64,000 nt of DNA from Hydractinia echinata (taxonomy: Eukaryota; Cnidaria; Hydrozoa; Anthoathecata; Hydractiniidae): contig JASGCC010000271.1 in NCBI GenBank assembly GCA_030067915.1, forward strand, positions 124,001 through 188,000, written 5' to 3'. The notes beneath the pieces are model-generated. The model searched no databases, was not told the DNA's origin, and saw only the letters and a list, made by a program, of their open reading frames with translations. Position numbers and translations under genes: made by a program. Shown here in pieces: positions 1 to 10,551 of the stretch; the first letter of the stretch is position 1, and each line of letters starts with the position of its first letter.

Positions 1-704
1 TGTCAGCGCACATTTTTGCAGTACCAGAAGAAAAAAAAGAAAGGAACTTGTTTATAAACACCACGCGCCACCATATTTTTACGTAAGTTCGCGTCTAAAC
101 GCAACCGGAGATCAATTTTGAATAAAGCACATATATTTTAAAAAGACAACAAGAAACAAAAAATTTATCTAATTTGTAAGATGCGCACCATAAAGTAGGA
201 CAGTGACATCCTAGCGACCTATCTAGGGTCAGAATAAATCTTCGGTTGTAGGAAACCCTGCTTCGCAATGGGGCGTCTGTAGATACAAAATTTATTTTGA
301 AACCTCTTACTTTAAAAAACGATCTGAAATTTCTGAACAGCTTCTCGACACACGGAACAGTCGCCATACGCGCAAAAAAACGACGCATAATTCGTTGTGT
401 TTAATGTAAGCCTGGTTATTCACATTTTCTGTAGTTTAAAAATTTTGAATGTAACAGACCCTTTTTTTGCTGCATACGCTAAATTTGTCTGTAAACATAA
501 AGCAATTTATACCAGATTTTATTTCGTAAGATGTTGTTATTGCATTTTTTTTGAAAAATCTGGGGCGGATGGTGTCTCTTGTAAACGTAAACTTTAAAGT
601 TTAGGACCTCATTGTTTTGGACCAATAACTTCCGTTTCGAACACATTCGCGTGTTGATGAGAATTTAACAAAAAGACCCCTTCATTAAAAAAAATTACAT
701 GCAA
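1..704. other. no recognisable gene
   Basis: AT-rich leader of the window. Short open frames exist on both strands (about 95-388 minus and 397-597 plus), but they have no recognisable domain and no second copy that would support coding. Nothing else is seen here. Confidence 0.5.
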
Positions 705-1094
705 GAGTAAGGACATTGTGGTCTATTACCACAAAAGTTAACACAAAATTTAAAATAACAGCACTGTGTAACACAAACAATATAAACAGACAACCATAAC
801 ATCCTATCATAATTTTTTTAACCCAAATTCCTAAACGCACGTAAATTTCCAATCTAATGTCAATAACCCCTGTAAAAATAACGTGACATTTTACACGTAG
901 GCTGACAAAGTTTAACAGGATGTCAGAAACAAAACAATAAAAAATAACTTAATACACGCACTTTAAATTCTACAAAATTTGTTCCACTTGTCATATTGCA
1001 TGTGGTCCCGTTGTAAAGTTTACAGTTAATATTATACTCTATGGGCATAACAATGAGTCACACTATCCTAAAAGTTCAAGAAAGATTTTGTGGC
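705..1094 (+). repeat. isolated fragment of the 53-62 kb satellite family
   Basis: This stretch matches, in the same orientation, parts of the large repeat units at about 54960-55375 and 59938-60335. The order of landmarks is kept: a Ca-rich 'CCACAAAAGTTAACACAAAA' type block, a run ending GTAAAAATAACGTGACA, the block AACAGGATGTCAGAAACAAA, and a 3' block ACTCTATGGGCAT followed by GAGTCACACTATCCTAAAAG. Similarity stops after GATTTTGT, where the distal units continue with a GCTAGC-rich sequence and this copy continues with GGCGTTGGCGTT. It is therefore a truncated, dispersed copy of the family. Identity was judged by eye. Confidence 0.8.
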
Positions 1095-1549
1095 GTTGGC
1101 GTTGTGGCGTTGCTGTTCGTAAGTCTGGTTTTCTTCACTTTTTTGTCTTATTAAAGTTTATCTTATTAAATTAATGTATTTTTAAAAGCTTTGTTTTTTC
1201 TTTTATATGTTCAGATAAATGGGTAAAGAAATCATGTATTCGGTGAAAAACGACGCTTCCTAGCACGATAAAAAAACTTTGTGTCAATGGAAGAAAGGCA
1301 TAGCGGAAAGATTTTCCGTTGATGATAAGTGCTTTTTATATAATCCTATTGAATCAAGACGGCAAACATGAAAGATGCTTTTTATGCGTATTTTTTCAAC
1401 TATGCACCATACCGCACAAGAATCGTATGTTGGGCTTCGTTGAAGAGCGAAGTCTTACGCAACATTATTCGAGAAATATCCTCGTGCTTAAAACGAAACA
1501 TTAACAAATAGAAGGTATTTCTAGCACCTGAAATATATTGGATTTAACT

Positions 1550-2701
1550 TTACAACAAACTTTGTTTTGCCATTTTTCCAGCTCTGTTTTCAAAACACTG
1601 TGAAAATTTTCTTCCGGCTTCCATTAAACTTTTGTAGCTTCTGTAAGAATCACGGTAGATACATTGAACGCGATTTTCGTTACATTTGCCAGGGAAAAAC
1701 GTTCCTCTGTAGGACTCGAAGAACGTATGGCCATATGTTTTCGATTTTAATTTAATATCTGTACTGTATTTAAATTGATAGCCACCTTTACAGGAGACAG
1801 TGACAATTGCAGGTAATCCGGATCTGTCAAACTTGTATCTCTTCACGAAGCCGACAATCAACGCTCCACCAGGTGTAGAATAAGAAACCTCGTGGCTCGA
1901 ACGAGACGAAGTACTCTGCGAAGTGCTTTTACTTCTCGAACTACCATAACTTACTGATCCTCCGATAGACGTTCCAACCGTAGCCGATACAGATCCACCA
2001 GAGCCAAGAAATTTAGCACTTGCTTCGACGGTGACACTTTCGCTTACCTGCCAGTTGTGTTCAACGGATTTCGAAATTTCTACACCCACTTCTTCCGTAA
2101 CTTCCTGGATAGTCGTTAATGCCAACGTATTACTTCCAGCTGAGCAGCTTCCTGCTGTCGTTATGCCGACAATTTCTTCTCCATCGGAAGTTGCATCATC
2201 GCCGTTTTTCGTGATATGTATCTTTGATATTTTGCAACCATCCCCTTTGATCCAGAAAGTGTCAGAAATAGGATTCCCACATCGAAATTCAGCGTTTTTA
2301 ACGTTGCCGTCATCTCCACGCCAGTATAAAGGACAGTCGTTAAAACCTATTGCGTAAAATCCGTCTGATTGTTTTCGTATCCAAAATGTATCGCTGGGCG
2401 ATTTGCCTTTGCGAAATTCTGCATTTTTTGTGTTTCCGGGATTTCCATTCCAAAACAAAGGACCAATGTCGCTTCCAATGTAATAATAATCATTCTTCGC
2501 CTTCTTAACGTACATCGGATCACCGTTTTTGGAACCGCATCTAAACTCCCCGTTTTTTCGATAGCCATTATCTCCTCTCCAAAATAGGTAACAATCTCTA
2601 CCGAAACCAATTTGTAAGTTGTTGTTGTCAACAAACCGGTCAGCGCTATTTGCTACCACAGCATAAATTTGTATACACAGTATCAGGACACAACACTTCA
2701 T
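1550..2701 (-). CDS. secreted aerolysin-like beta-pore-forming protein with N-terminal triple repeat
   Basis: Single-exon gene for 383 residues. It starts with a hydrophobic signal peptide (about residues 1-17, ending near VVANS). Residues about 25-150 hold three copies of a repeat of about 40 residues with the pattern LFWRGDxGNxKNAEFRCG followed by DTFWIK and a YxIG turn, probably a beta-rich binding module. Residues about 190-330 are rich in Ser, Thr and Gly with alternating polar and apolar residues, including the stretch SVSATVGTSIGGSVSYGSS. This resembles the transmembrane-hairpin region of aerolysin/hydralysin/natterin-type pore formers. Cysteines are frequent, as expected for an exported protein. 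Such cnidarian proteins act on target membranes in defence or digestion; that role is inferred from family resemblance. The start is the only Met before the signal peptide. The frame is intact, and a TATA-like box lies about 65 bp upstream. The fold assignment is moderately sure; target and activity are unknown. Confidence 0.7.
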   Translation of the reverse strand: MKCCVLILCIQIYAVVANSADRFVDNNNLQIGFGRDCYLFWRGDNGYRKNGEFRCGSKNGDPMYVKKAKNDYYYIGSDIGPLFWNGNPGNTKNAEFRKGKSPSDTFWIRKQSDGFYAIGFNDCPLYWRGDDGNVKNAEFRCGNPISDTFWIKGDGCKISKIHITKNGDDATSDGEEIVGITTAGSCSAGSNTLALTTIQEVTEEVGVEISKSVEHNWQVSESVTVEASAKFLGSGGSVSATVGTSIGGSVSYGSSRSKSTSQSTSSRSSHEVSYSTPGGALIVGFVKRYKFDRSGLPAIVTVSCKGGYQFKYSTDIKLKSKTYGHTFFESYRGTFFPGKCNENRVQCIYRDSYRSYKSLMEAGRKFSQCFENRAGKMAKQSLL

Positions 2702-2763
2702 CTAAGTTAGAATGAATCATGCAAAATTATCACACAAATGTTTTGAGTTTTTTTAAAGGAGAA

Positions 2764-2773
2764 CTTATTTATA
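2764..2773 (-). promoter_or_regulatory. TATA-box candidate for the aerolysin-like gene
   Basis: On the minus strand this reads TATAAATAAG, 63-72 bp upstream of the start codon at 2701. Spacing and sequence suit a core TATA element with a short 5' UTR. It is a single motif in AT-rich DNA, so chance is possible. Confidence 0.4.
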
Positions 2774-5416
2774 ACTTACTTATAATGGTATTGCTGCTTT
2801 AAAATTGATCGCGCGTCTAATTGGAACCTAATGCATTTTTTTCTAATACTTCCAGAAGAGAGTACTTTTGCGTATAATTAACTTTTATCAATTTAATTAT
2901 GGTCATAGAATAGGCGTCCACTGTGCGAATGCTACCGCACAAAGATACCTCCTCTCAAGCGGCCAGCGGTCAAGTATAAAAGCACAAAATAAAAAATTTA
3001 TATCACGCTCAACTTTTGAAAAGCAAAGTTTGTGTCGCAGGCAAAAGTTTAACTTTTTACAAATAATTCAAAATGACGTTTGTTCTACTGAAAAAACAAA
3101 GACGGTCATCGACGTTCTTGTACATTATTTTAGATGTTAGCGCCACTTAGGTACGCAAAGAAAGCAATGTAACGGACTCCTTCCCGGTGATTGTTTTATT
3201 AACAAAATTGAAGATGTAAACACAATGGAAATGCGAATTTATTTAGGATGGTTGATATTGCAAGATAAGGAAAGTGTTCGTTATATAAAGGTTCTTTATA
3301 AGACTTTATAAGACACTTTTTACATGTTTCCACAGTAATGCAGGTTTTATTCTAATCTCTTTAACTATTCTCTTTTATTCGTGAAATTACATAAGGGATT
3401 TACCAAAGGAAGTCAATAAAATATTATATATCCTAAAAGCATTTTCTTGGCTTATTAAACTTGTTAAAAAAATTCTTACCGTAGAAGAAATCTTATTGCC
3501 AGAGCAAATCGTGCGTGAAAGGAAGGCAGTGTTTGTAATGTTGATTTTTATGTGGTCTGTGTCTATAAGTGTTTGTTTGTTATTGGTTCTGCTCCATCGC
3601 AGAGATTATATAAATTTGTTTCTAACCAACGCTTGAGCTGATGGCGGGAAGTAACACCTTTTTTATTACCAGCTGCAAATTTGGAATTTCTTTTTATGAA
3701 CTACCAATAAAAAGCTCAATAGCAGAATATGAAAACATGGTTAATGATGTCTTCATATGTCTTATATAAATGATGATTAGCAACCTTCTTCCCAGGGCAT
3801 CAGACATCAGGACAGTGACGAGATTAGGTTGACCTGAGCAAGAAAACCCTGTGATCAAGGTTTGGTACGAATATTGTGTTTAATATTCATAGATGGCATT
3901 ACACACGAGATATTTTCTGTTCAAACTTTCATGTCTTAATATTGTGCTTATATGTCTTAGTTACATAGGTTGAATCTAGTGGAGAATGGCAGTAAAATCA
4001 CAAAGATGGAGCACGCAATATGTTTTTGTAGGGTTATTGAAACAGGAGCAGAAATAAAATAAATAGTTTCTCTAACAACTGAAACAAGAGATTATCAGAC
4101 GCGGATCTAGCCAAATTTGTCAGAGCGGTAAATTTATATAAAAATAATGCTTGGGGTCTTGGCATGTTCTACGCCATAGCTTCAGAACCTTTCGCTACTA
4201 AAACGAGTTTTACATACAGTAATCCACTATGTTGTTTTCTTCAAAAAGGTCGGGACACACGGGCAAGTCGTATCGAGGTTAACTTCTATTCAAGCTTTAG
4301 TAATACATGTTACTCCTAAAAAATATTCTTGAACATTTTGATCGCAGAGTTGAGTTTCTTCGGTACCTTTCTCGTTGTTGCAGCTAAAAGTATAAAACAC
4401 ATTTTTTAATGTTGCAATTGTTTGCTGCATTTTCTGTACAGAAATTCCAAATCAGCGATCGGAAAATAGGATCATTGTTTATTACATTAGTCACGGTTGA
4501 TCCTCTACGGCATAGTTTCTTAAACCGATCTGCTTGAATTCGCGAGAATTTAAACCTATCATGATTTTAAAATCATAACAAATTTTTTAATGAAATGTGA
4601 GGCGAATTAAACTTTATTTGATAACTAAAGTCAATTTTATTTTGGAAAATAAAATCACTCAAATGCTTATAAAGCTAACAAAAACAAATGATTTGCTTAA
4701 CCCGTTCGGTTAAGAAGACTTCAATAAAAACTCAACAAATATTTTAGCTTGATGCCTACCTAAAATGTCAACAATTTGCAACTTTTTGTTAACAAAATGT
4801 CATAAATTTTGTGACTAGTAGTTATAAGTAGAAAGGATACGTATCTCTCTTTTCCGCTCTCATCAAAAATATCAAAAAGGGATAAAGGCCGAGTTCAGTT
4901 TACTAGACTATAGTTAAACGCTAAAAATTAGCTAAACAAAAAATGTGGCAGCCTGAAACCACATATAGTTAAATTCGCCACTAAATTGACTGAAAAGTGC
5001 TCTTCTCAGTTCAATATTTGGCACGTTTTGGTTAGCTAAGATTATAAACAAAACGTTCTGGCCATAGCAACAAATAAGGAGAAACACATAGTCTACGCTA
5101 TTAAAGAAACAAAAAAATTAACAAAAATAACTCATCTTAAAGCTATTGCGAAGCGATCCTTGTTTGTTTTTACATGGGCATGAAGATAGTTCTCCTGACG
5201 TGCAACAACTTGTTTTTGTAGCACGCCAAGAGATGGTGTAACATGGAATTGGATTTAATCTTCTCTAGCAATTCGGCATATATTTCATGTATCTCATCAG
5301 AATTTGCGCATTTGAAAATCAACTTCACACGCTCTCGGAAGCTGTTGCATGGTTGAGAACGGAAATATCCTTCCGAACATGTGCGACCGATATTTATAAC
5401 AAACGCCTATAAACTT
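2774..5416. other. gene-free AT-rich intergenic DNA
   Basis: No open frame with recognisable domains was found on either strand. A 90-codon plus-strand frame at 2868-3140 has no domain or codon pattern to support it. A weak 14-bp inverted pair (TTAGCTAAACAAAA near 4927 and its near-complement near 5025) may mark an old transposon end but is not enough to call one. Confidence 0.5.
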
Positions 5417-5648
5417 TATCAATACCTAGAAACCACCTTGACAGGGTTTGTGCGCTATAACGTCTAGCGCTACAGTCAAACCCTCACAGAAGAACATATT
5501 ATAGTAATAACAAAAAACAACCTTGACAAGGTTTGTGTGCTATAAAGTATAGTCTTACGGTGAAACCATTATGGAGAAACATTTCATGCTTATACCTAGA
5601 AACAACATTGACAGGGTTTGTGTGTTATGAAGTATAAAGTTACAGTAT
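5417..5648 (+). repeat. 85-bp tandem repeat, about 2.7 copies
   Basis: The block CTTGACAGGGTTTGTG recurs with near-identical surroundings at about 5437, 5522 and 5607, a constant period of 85 bp. Each unit also carries a TACCTAGAAAC-like lead, a CTATAA block after the GTTTGTG block, and an ACGGTGAAACC-like tail. The copies differ by scattered substitutions, so the array is not recent. Confidence 0.85.
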
Positions 5649-5896
5649 GACATAAAATAGGTCAGGCCAACATCAACTCCTCCCTCCACCCAATAATTCC
5701 AGAATCTTATCAGATGCGCTAAAATCGGTGAGCTAGAAGCTAAAGGGCAAAATGTGTTCGGACACTTCAGTCCTTTCCACTCTAATCTACTCTCCTTCCC
5801 CTATACCACACCTACTCAGAGTTCTAAGGGTTTGGATTTGTCTACCCTGCTTTCCTATATGGAAAGGAGCAAAAATGACATTCTAGGTTAAAGGAA

Positions 5897-6353
5897 ATGC
5901 AACACGCCGCAAAATCAACACTTGAAAAAATCGTCGAACCGAACAACATAAATACCGTCTGGTCTGCAATGAAACCTTTAATAATAGTGAAAAAATATCA
6001 CAAAGGATTAATCAAGGGGTTAAAGAAGATATTTTTTTGGGACGAACCGAGATTGGTAGAAACAGCAATAGGTAATGCTGTGAAAACCTACAATTTTGAT
6101 GCTACCGAAGGCCCCAATGTCAATCGTTATATAAGGGTGTGTAAAAGAGGATTGCGTAAAGTTATGAAAAATGAACATACAGTAGCCCTCATTGTGATAC
6201 TAGAATTGGAAAAACTAGAGCCAAACATACAGGTAATTACAAATACGACAGATCTATCTTCGAACACCAAAGATAAAGTATTTAAACGATACTCAATTTG
6301 ATGATATATTTGAGGAATTAGTACGTCATATATTAGAAAACTGGAAAAACTAG
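5897..6353 (+). pseudogene. ORF remnant upstream of a transposon DNA polymerase
   Basis: An open frame of 134 codons starts at 5897. It then needs a one-base frame change near 6280-6300 to continue through the segment DDIFEELVRHILENW to a TAG at 6351. The composition (many Lys, Glu, Leu, Ile) suggests a helical protein. No domain was recognised. Its position directly upstream of a DNA polymerase B-like N-terminal relic (6416 onward) suggests both belonged to one Polinton-like or other polymerase-bearing element. That link is inferred only from adjacency and equal orientation. Confidence 0.4.
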
Positions 6354-6397
6354 GCGATTCTAATGGCTGATCCATTAGAATCGCCTAGTTTTTCCAG
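6341..6397. repeat. perfect 26-bp inverted repeat (hairpin)
   Basis: Two perfectly complementary 26-bp arms (6341-6366 and 6372-6397) surround the 5-nt loop CTGAT. The left arm begins CTGGAAAAACTAGGCG. Pairing continues outward for about ten more bases with a single offset. The stop codon of the upstream ORF remnant lies in the left arm, so the arms look like a duplicated and inverted gene end rather than a classic terminator. Confidence 0.9.
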
Positions 6398-6415
6398 TCT
6401 TTCTAATATTGAATA

Positions 6416-6823
6416 ATGTCAAAAATCCTAGGCATGGATGTGGAAGTCGATATATTTAAACTACTAAGAGGATCGACTTATATTGATCTACCACAAAAAC
6501 TAAACAAAACCATGGCAATAGCAGACGTTATAAACACCGAAAACAAATGTTTTATGTACGCGATATTATCAGCATTACATCCACAAGAGAGAATCCCGCA
6601 AAGACAAACGAAATATAAAAACTAACTCGTCGACCTCAACTTCGACAACATTGAATTCCCAGTAACCATTAAAGACATAATTAAATTCGAGAAACAGAAC
6701 AATATATCGATTAACGTGTTTTCTTATGAAAATATAATATATCCAATAAGACTTACAGACAACGAAGAAGCAATCAACTTCCTACTAATACCCAACGAAC
6801 AAACCAGTAATTATTCTAGCTAG
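6416..6823 (+). pseudogene. N-terminal relic of a transposon protein-primed DNA polymerase B
   Basis: The frame from 6416 contains NKCFMYAILSALHP, then after an in-frame TAA at 6623 continues in the same frame with LDLNFDNIEFP-like and DIIKFEKQNNISINVFSYE segments, ending at a TAG at 6821. This pattern (an NKCF-W/MYA-ILSALHP block followed by IEFPV-DI-KFE-NxISINVF) is known from N-terminal regions of DNA_pol_B_2 proteins encoded by Polinton-like and related elements in invertebrates. No exonuclease or palm motifs follow. The relic stops where the inverted-repeat element at 6819 begins, so that element probably interrupted or replaced the rest. The gene cannot be active. Confidence 0.6.
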
Positions 6824-8620
6824 CTACAATCACCCATAGAAAATATGACTCTCCTTTCTCCCACCCCCTTGGACATCCAATCTTAAAAAATGACCTTTGG
6901 TGTCGGTAACATGTGACTATGTCAATGTCTATCTAAACATTATCTGTGGAAAACGTGGCCATTTTCTTTTGTTAATTGCGGAGCTAAGTCCATTTGCCAT
7001 TTAAGGGAGCGAAAATATTTCTTATGAAGAAACGTTTTTAAAAAGTTAATCCGTTGTCCACTTAGGACCTTTAGTCCAGTTCCGATTATGACCTCCAAAT
7101 TTAAAAGTATTTTACCTATAGCGTAATTCAAGGAAGATATTTTTTGACAAATTGTATCTGTTTTGATTCTATGTACTGTGGCTGAAGTGGTTTTTCGGCG
7201 CGAAATATGCAAATAAAATTAAGACATCGAACGACGTTCAAATATTTTTCTCAAGAAAGAGAAGAGGTAAGAAGTGAAGCACAAGAGAAGAAAACCGCGG
7301 CAGAAAGTGATAAAGGTTTGTCATTTGAGCAGGGAGAATTAAAAGAATATTAATAAAGTTTAACATTTTTGCGTATTTTATCATGGCTCTTGAATTAAGT
7401 TTATAGAATAACAGTCTGTGCTTTAAAGAAGGAAAAAGAAGATATGAACTCGGGTTTGTAACGATATTACTTTAACATTCTTAGATAAAAAGCTAATCCT
7501 CTTTTATTTTATCTTTTATATAGCTAGCTAACAAAATTTTCCAACTAAGTACTGAACCTGCATTTTATTTCTCTTTTCACAACAATAAGACCATGTCGTT
7601 TATATTTTAGATTACGCAACCACTACTTACAAAACGATGACGATAGTAATAGGTAGTTTTAGTATAAAAATATTCTTTAACATAAAATGTAAAGAACTTT
7701 AAATTTACTCACCGGTAAAAAACGTGTTTAAAAATCCTTTTTCTTGTACCGTTTCCTTGATTTGTAATTTTACTTAGCTTAGCGGAAAAACAATAGAATG
7801 TCATTTTTATTGTTATTGATTGGTAACTGTCAAAGGCAACGAGTGCAGTGTAGTTTGATGTTGTTGATTTATCTAATGATAACATGACAAAGAAATCAAA
7901 CTCAAAACGATATTTATTCGTTACGTTGTAACGTTCGAATGTTTAATTTATCAAATTCGAAGATGCTACATTGCGGGTCAGGCATGATGCTTCGTGTGTA
8001 CTGTGCGCTGGTTTTGTTGTTGTTGTTTTTAATAGGATAAAAAAAGATTTTTGATTCTTAGCTTAAATACTTCTGTGTGTTAGAATGCTTATTATTCAAA
8101 CTTTATAAAAAGCACTCAGTGACCAAATAATCGTTTAGTCCAAATGAGCGCCCCGAGTAACAGTTCAAATATTAAATACTTAAATTCCTAAATCGAAAAC
8201 ACGAAAGACGAAAGCTTTCCCTACAAAAGCAATTATGTAGGGAAAACTAAGCAATTCTCAAACTTTTGATAGATTTTTGAGCTAGCTAGCTGCTACATCA
8301 TACTTCACAGTGAGTAACATAATCCTGCTCTAATTAGGAATGTCCATCGCATAGCTTATGCTTGGTAGTTGCATCCGTTCACAAAATATGTTGGGTCTTG
8401 GCAAAGTTTAAGATAAAATCAAGGACCACAAAACTTAGCAAAATCAACAAAAAACATGGCTACTTTTTCCACAGATAATACGTCCTGTTACCTCAAGATC
8501 AATGTTTATATATACATTGACATGGTCACATGGTACTGACGATAAAGGCTATTTTTTTAAGATTGAATGACAGAGGGCTGTGGGGGAGAGTCATATTTTC
8601 TGTCAGTGATTGTAGCTAGC
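6819..8620. mobile_element. 1.8-kb non-autonomous DNA element with imperfect TIRs
   Basis: The first 165 or so bases (from GCTAGCTACAATCAC at 6819) reappear in reverse complement at about 8440-8620, which ends GTGATTGTAGCTAGC. Shared blocks include AAAATATGACTCTCC, CAATCTTAAAAAA, CATGTGAC followed by ATGTCAATGT, and ATCTGTGGAAAA. One arm has an extra block of about 25 bp. Identity is about 80% by eye. The interior (about 7000-8430) has no transposase; its longest frame (6940-7212 minus) overlaps the left arm and has no domain. A TA flanks both ends, which would fit a TA target duplication, though the flanks are too GCTAGC-rich to be sure. Confidence 0.75.
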
Positions 8621-10551
8621 CATATATCTTGTTTCCAAGAAATTAGGACACATCACCGACACCAGGGGAGTAGACATTTACCTACGGATGGGCACAACGG
8701 TGATTTTAACACGTGCTTACAATTTTTGGTCGTCGGATTCTGAACAAAAGGTAGACTCATAGACTTTTGTGTTCTGAACAGATTGCTGTTATGCTAATAC
8801 AGCAACCTCGGGATGACGTGTCTTGAAATCAAGCCTTCTTTGGCTTCTTCACACCAGTGCGTGTCAAGTTACAGAAACAGAAATTTATTTCTATATTTCT
8901 ATATCGGGAAACATTTTTTACATAAACATCTATATTTTTTATTAACGTTTTTTTTTTTCAATTTCTAAGGAGCGGTTCTTGTGCAATCGTCCACACGTAC
9001 TGAAAATCTTTAAACATATCTATAACATTCATTTTAGGGATTCAATCAGAACAACTTTCAGAAAGAGAAAATAATTTTACAATCTGGAAATCTCATAAAT
9101 TTCTACATTGTGAAATTATTTCCCGATATATATTCAATTAATTTCCTGATGAAGAAATACTTTCCGTGTCAGTAACTTGACCCGAAATCTACACTGATGC
9201 TGGATACCATTCTTGTTTCGTTTAACATTTTTTAGCACTTTCTGATACATCAGGTTCACACTGCGGTACTGCTAATGCAGAAACCCCGGAATATATTTCA
9301 TCAAATTAAACCTTTTTAGTTATGGCGAAGATAAAGTCGTTTGATCGGATAACATGGAACACGTGGGAACTTGGTTTTTATACGATTCAACCGAAAGTGG
9401 CATTTAAAATGTTTCGCTTGCAAACCTAGGGGATTTTTTCACACGCTCCGCAACTCTTTGCATATTAATTGATGTATAGGGACGAAATCGTATAGGAATG
9501 CTATATAATCCCCACCGTACTTGCTTTTCACTTATATTTGGCTATTTAATGAGGAAATAGGCTTCGCATGCTGGCGCTCGCTACGCTACTCTCTTCAAAA
9601 ATATCCGTGCTCAGAGTCGAGCCTAAAAGATGCAGACATCTGAAACATAGCACATAAAAATTACACTATTTAAATTTACTCTACATGAGTTCTATAACTT
9701 GACTCTTTTTTTTAAGGTCTATTTTTGAACTTATATCCTAAAGTTGCATTTCACGTTTCTCAGTTGTATTATGTACTTTTAAAATGTGATAATAACTAAT
9801 AGAGCAGAAATTATATTTGAGATATCGAGTTTCAAACACTGCAAACAAGTTAATCTTCTTAGAATAAAATGTTTGTTGTTTTTTTCATCTTTTTTGTGCA
9901 AAAAATTATATTTCTTATTCAAAATAAGCATTCTAAGAATAACTAGAAGCTGAACAGCTGGAGACGGGAGAGCAACGCCTTTGAAAGTATTGTTGTTATG
10001 CTTAAAAGAAATATTTTGGAATAGAATACTGAAACTGTCTTTGTCAAGTAATAGACGCATAGTATCATTCCATTTAAATCATAAGATAGAAAAAATTTCA
10101 CGAATCTAATAGTTCTTAGTCAGGCGATTATATCCGTAAATGGTGCTATCTTCTAACAAAATATTATACTCCCTGATCTGAACCATTTTTTTAACTTTAT
10201 CCACAAAATCATACAATTACTTTTAAAAATCACAAGTCAAAAGGTATATTATGTAAAAGAGATTTATTTTACTAACATGTTTTCAAATTTATGGTCGGAA
10301 ATAGTGAAAATTAATGCTAATGGTTTGTGTTTATAAAACATATAAAACTTCAAAAAGTTGTCTTAAAAAACAAAACAATAAATCAAATGTTTGTGTTAAC
10401 AAAAGGAACTATTTCAAATTTTGTGCTAAACTAAATGGAAATAGATGTAAATAGTGTAAATCAATAAGAAGTCTAAAACATAAGAATCATAAGAGAAGAA
10501 AATAACAAAAGAAAATATGCTGTGTTAAAAAATTACAACTTTAATAAAAAA
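8621..10551. other. gene-free DNA upstream of the Helentron 3' side
   Basis: No supported gene. A weak inverted similarity links about 8865-8925 with 9115-9182 (both hold ATTTCCCGATATA-like and GTAACTTGAC-like blocks on opposite strands), possibly a decayed MITE. A 93-codon minus-strand frame at 9779-10060 has no recognisable feature. The 3' terminus of the Helentron should lie somewhere left of 10552, but no end was recognised. Confidence 0.4.

Noticed and set aside
95..597. Frames of 97 and 66 codons at the window start
   Set aside because: Short, in opposite orientations, with no domain or repeat support.
4927..5038. 14-bp inverted pair TTAGCTAAACAAAA and its near-complement
   Set aside because: One mismatch and short length in AT-rich DNA; expected by chance at this scale.
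8834..9182. Possible MITE from inverted similarity between 8865-8925 and 9115-9182
   Set aside because: The match is short and interrupted, with no recognisable ends or target duplication; too weak for a feature.
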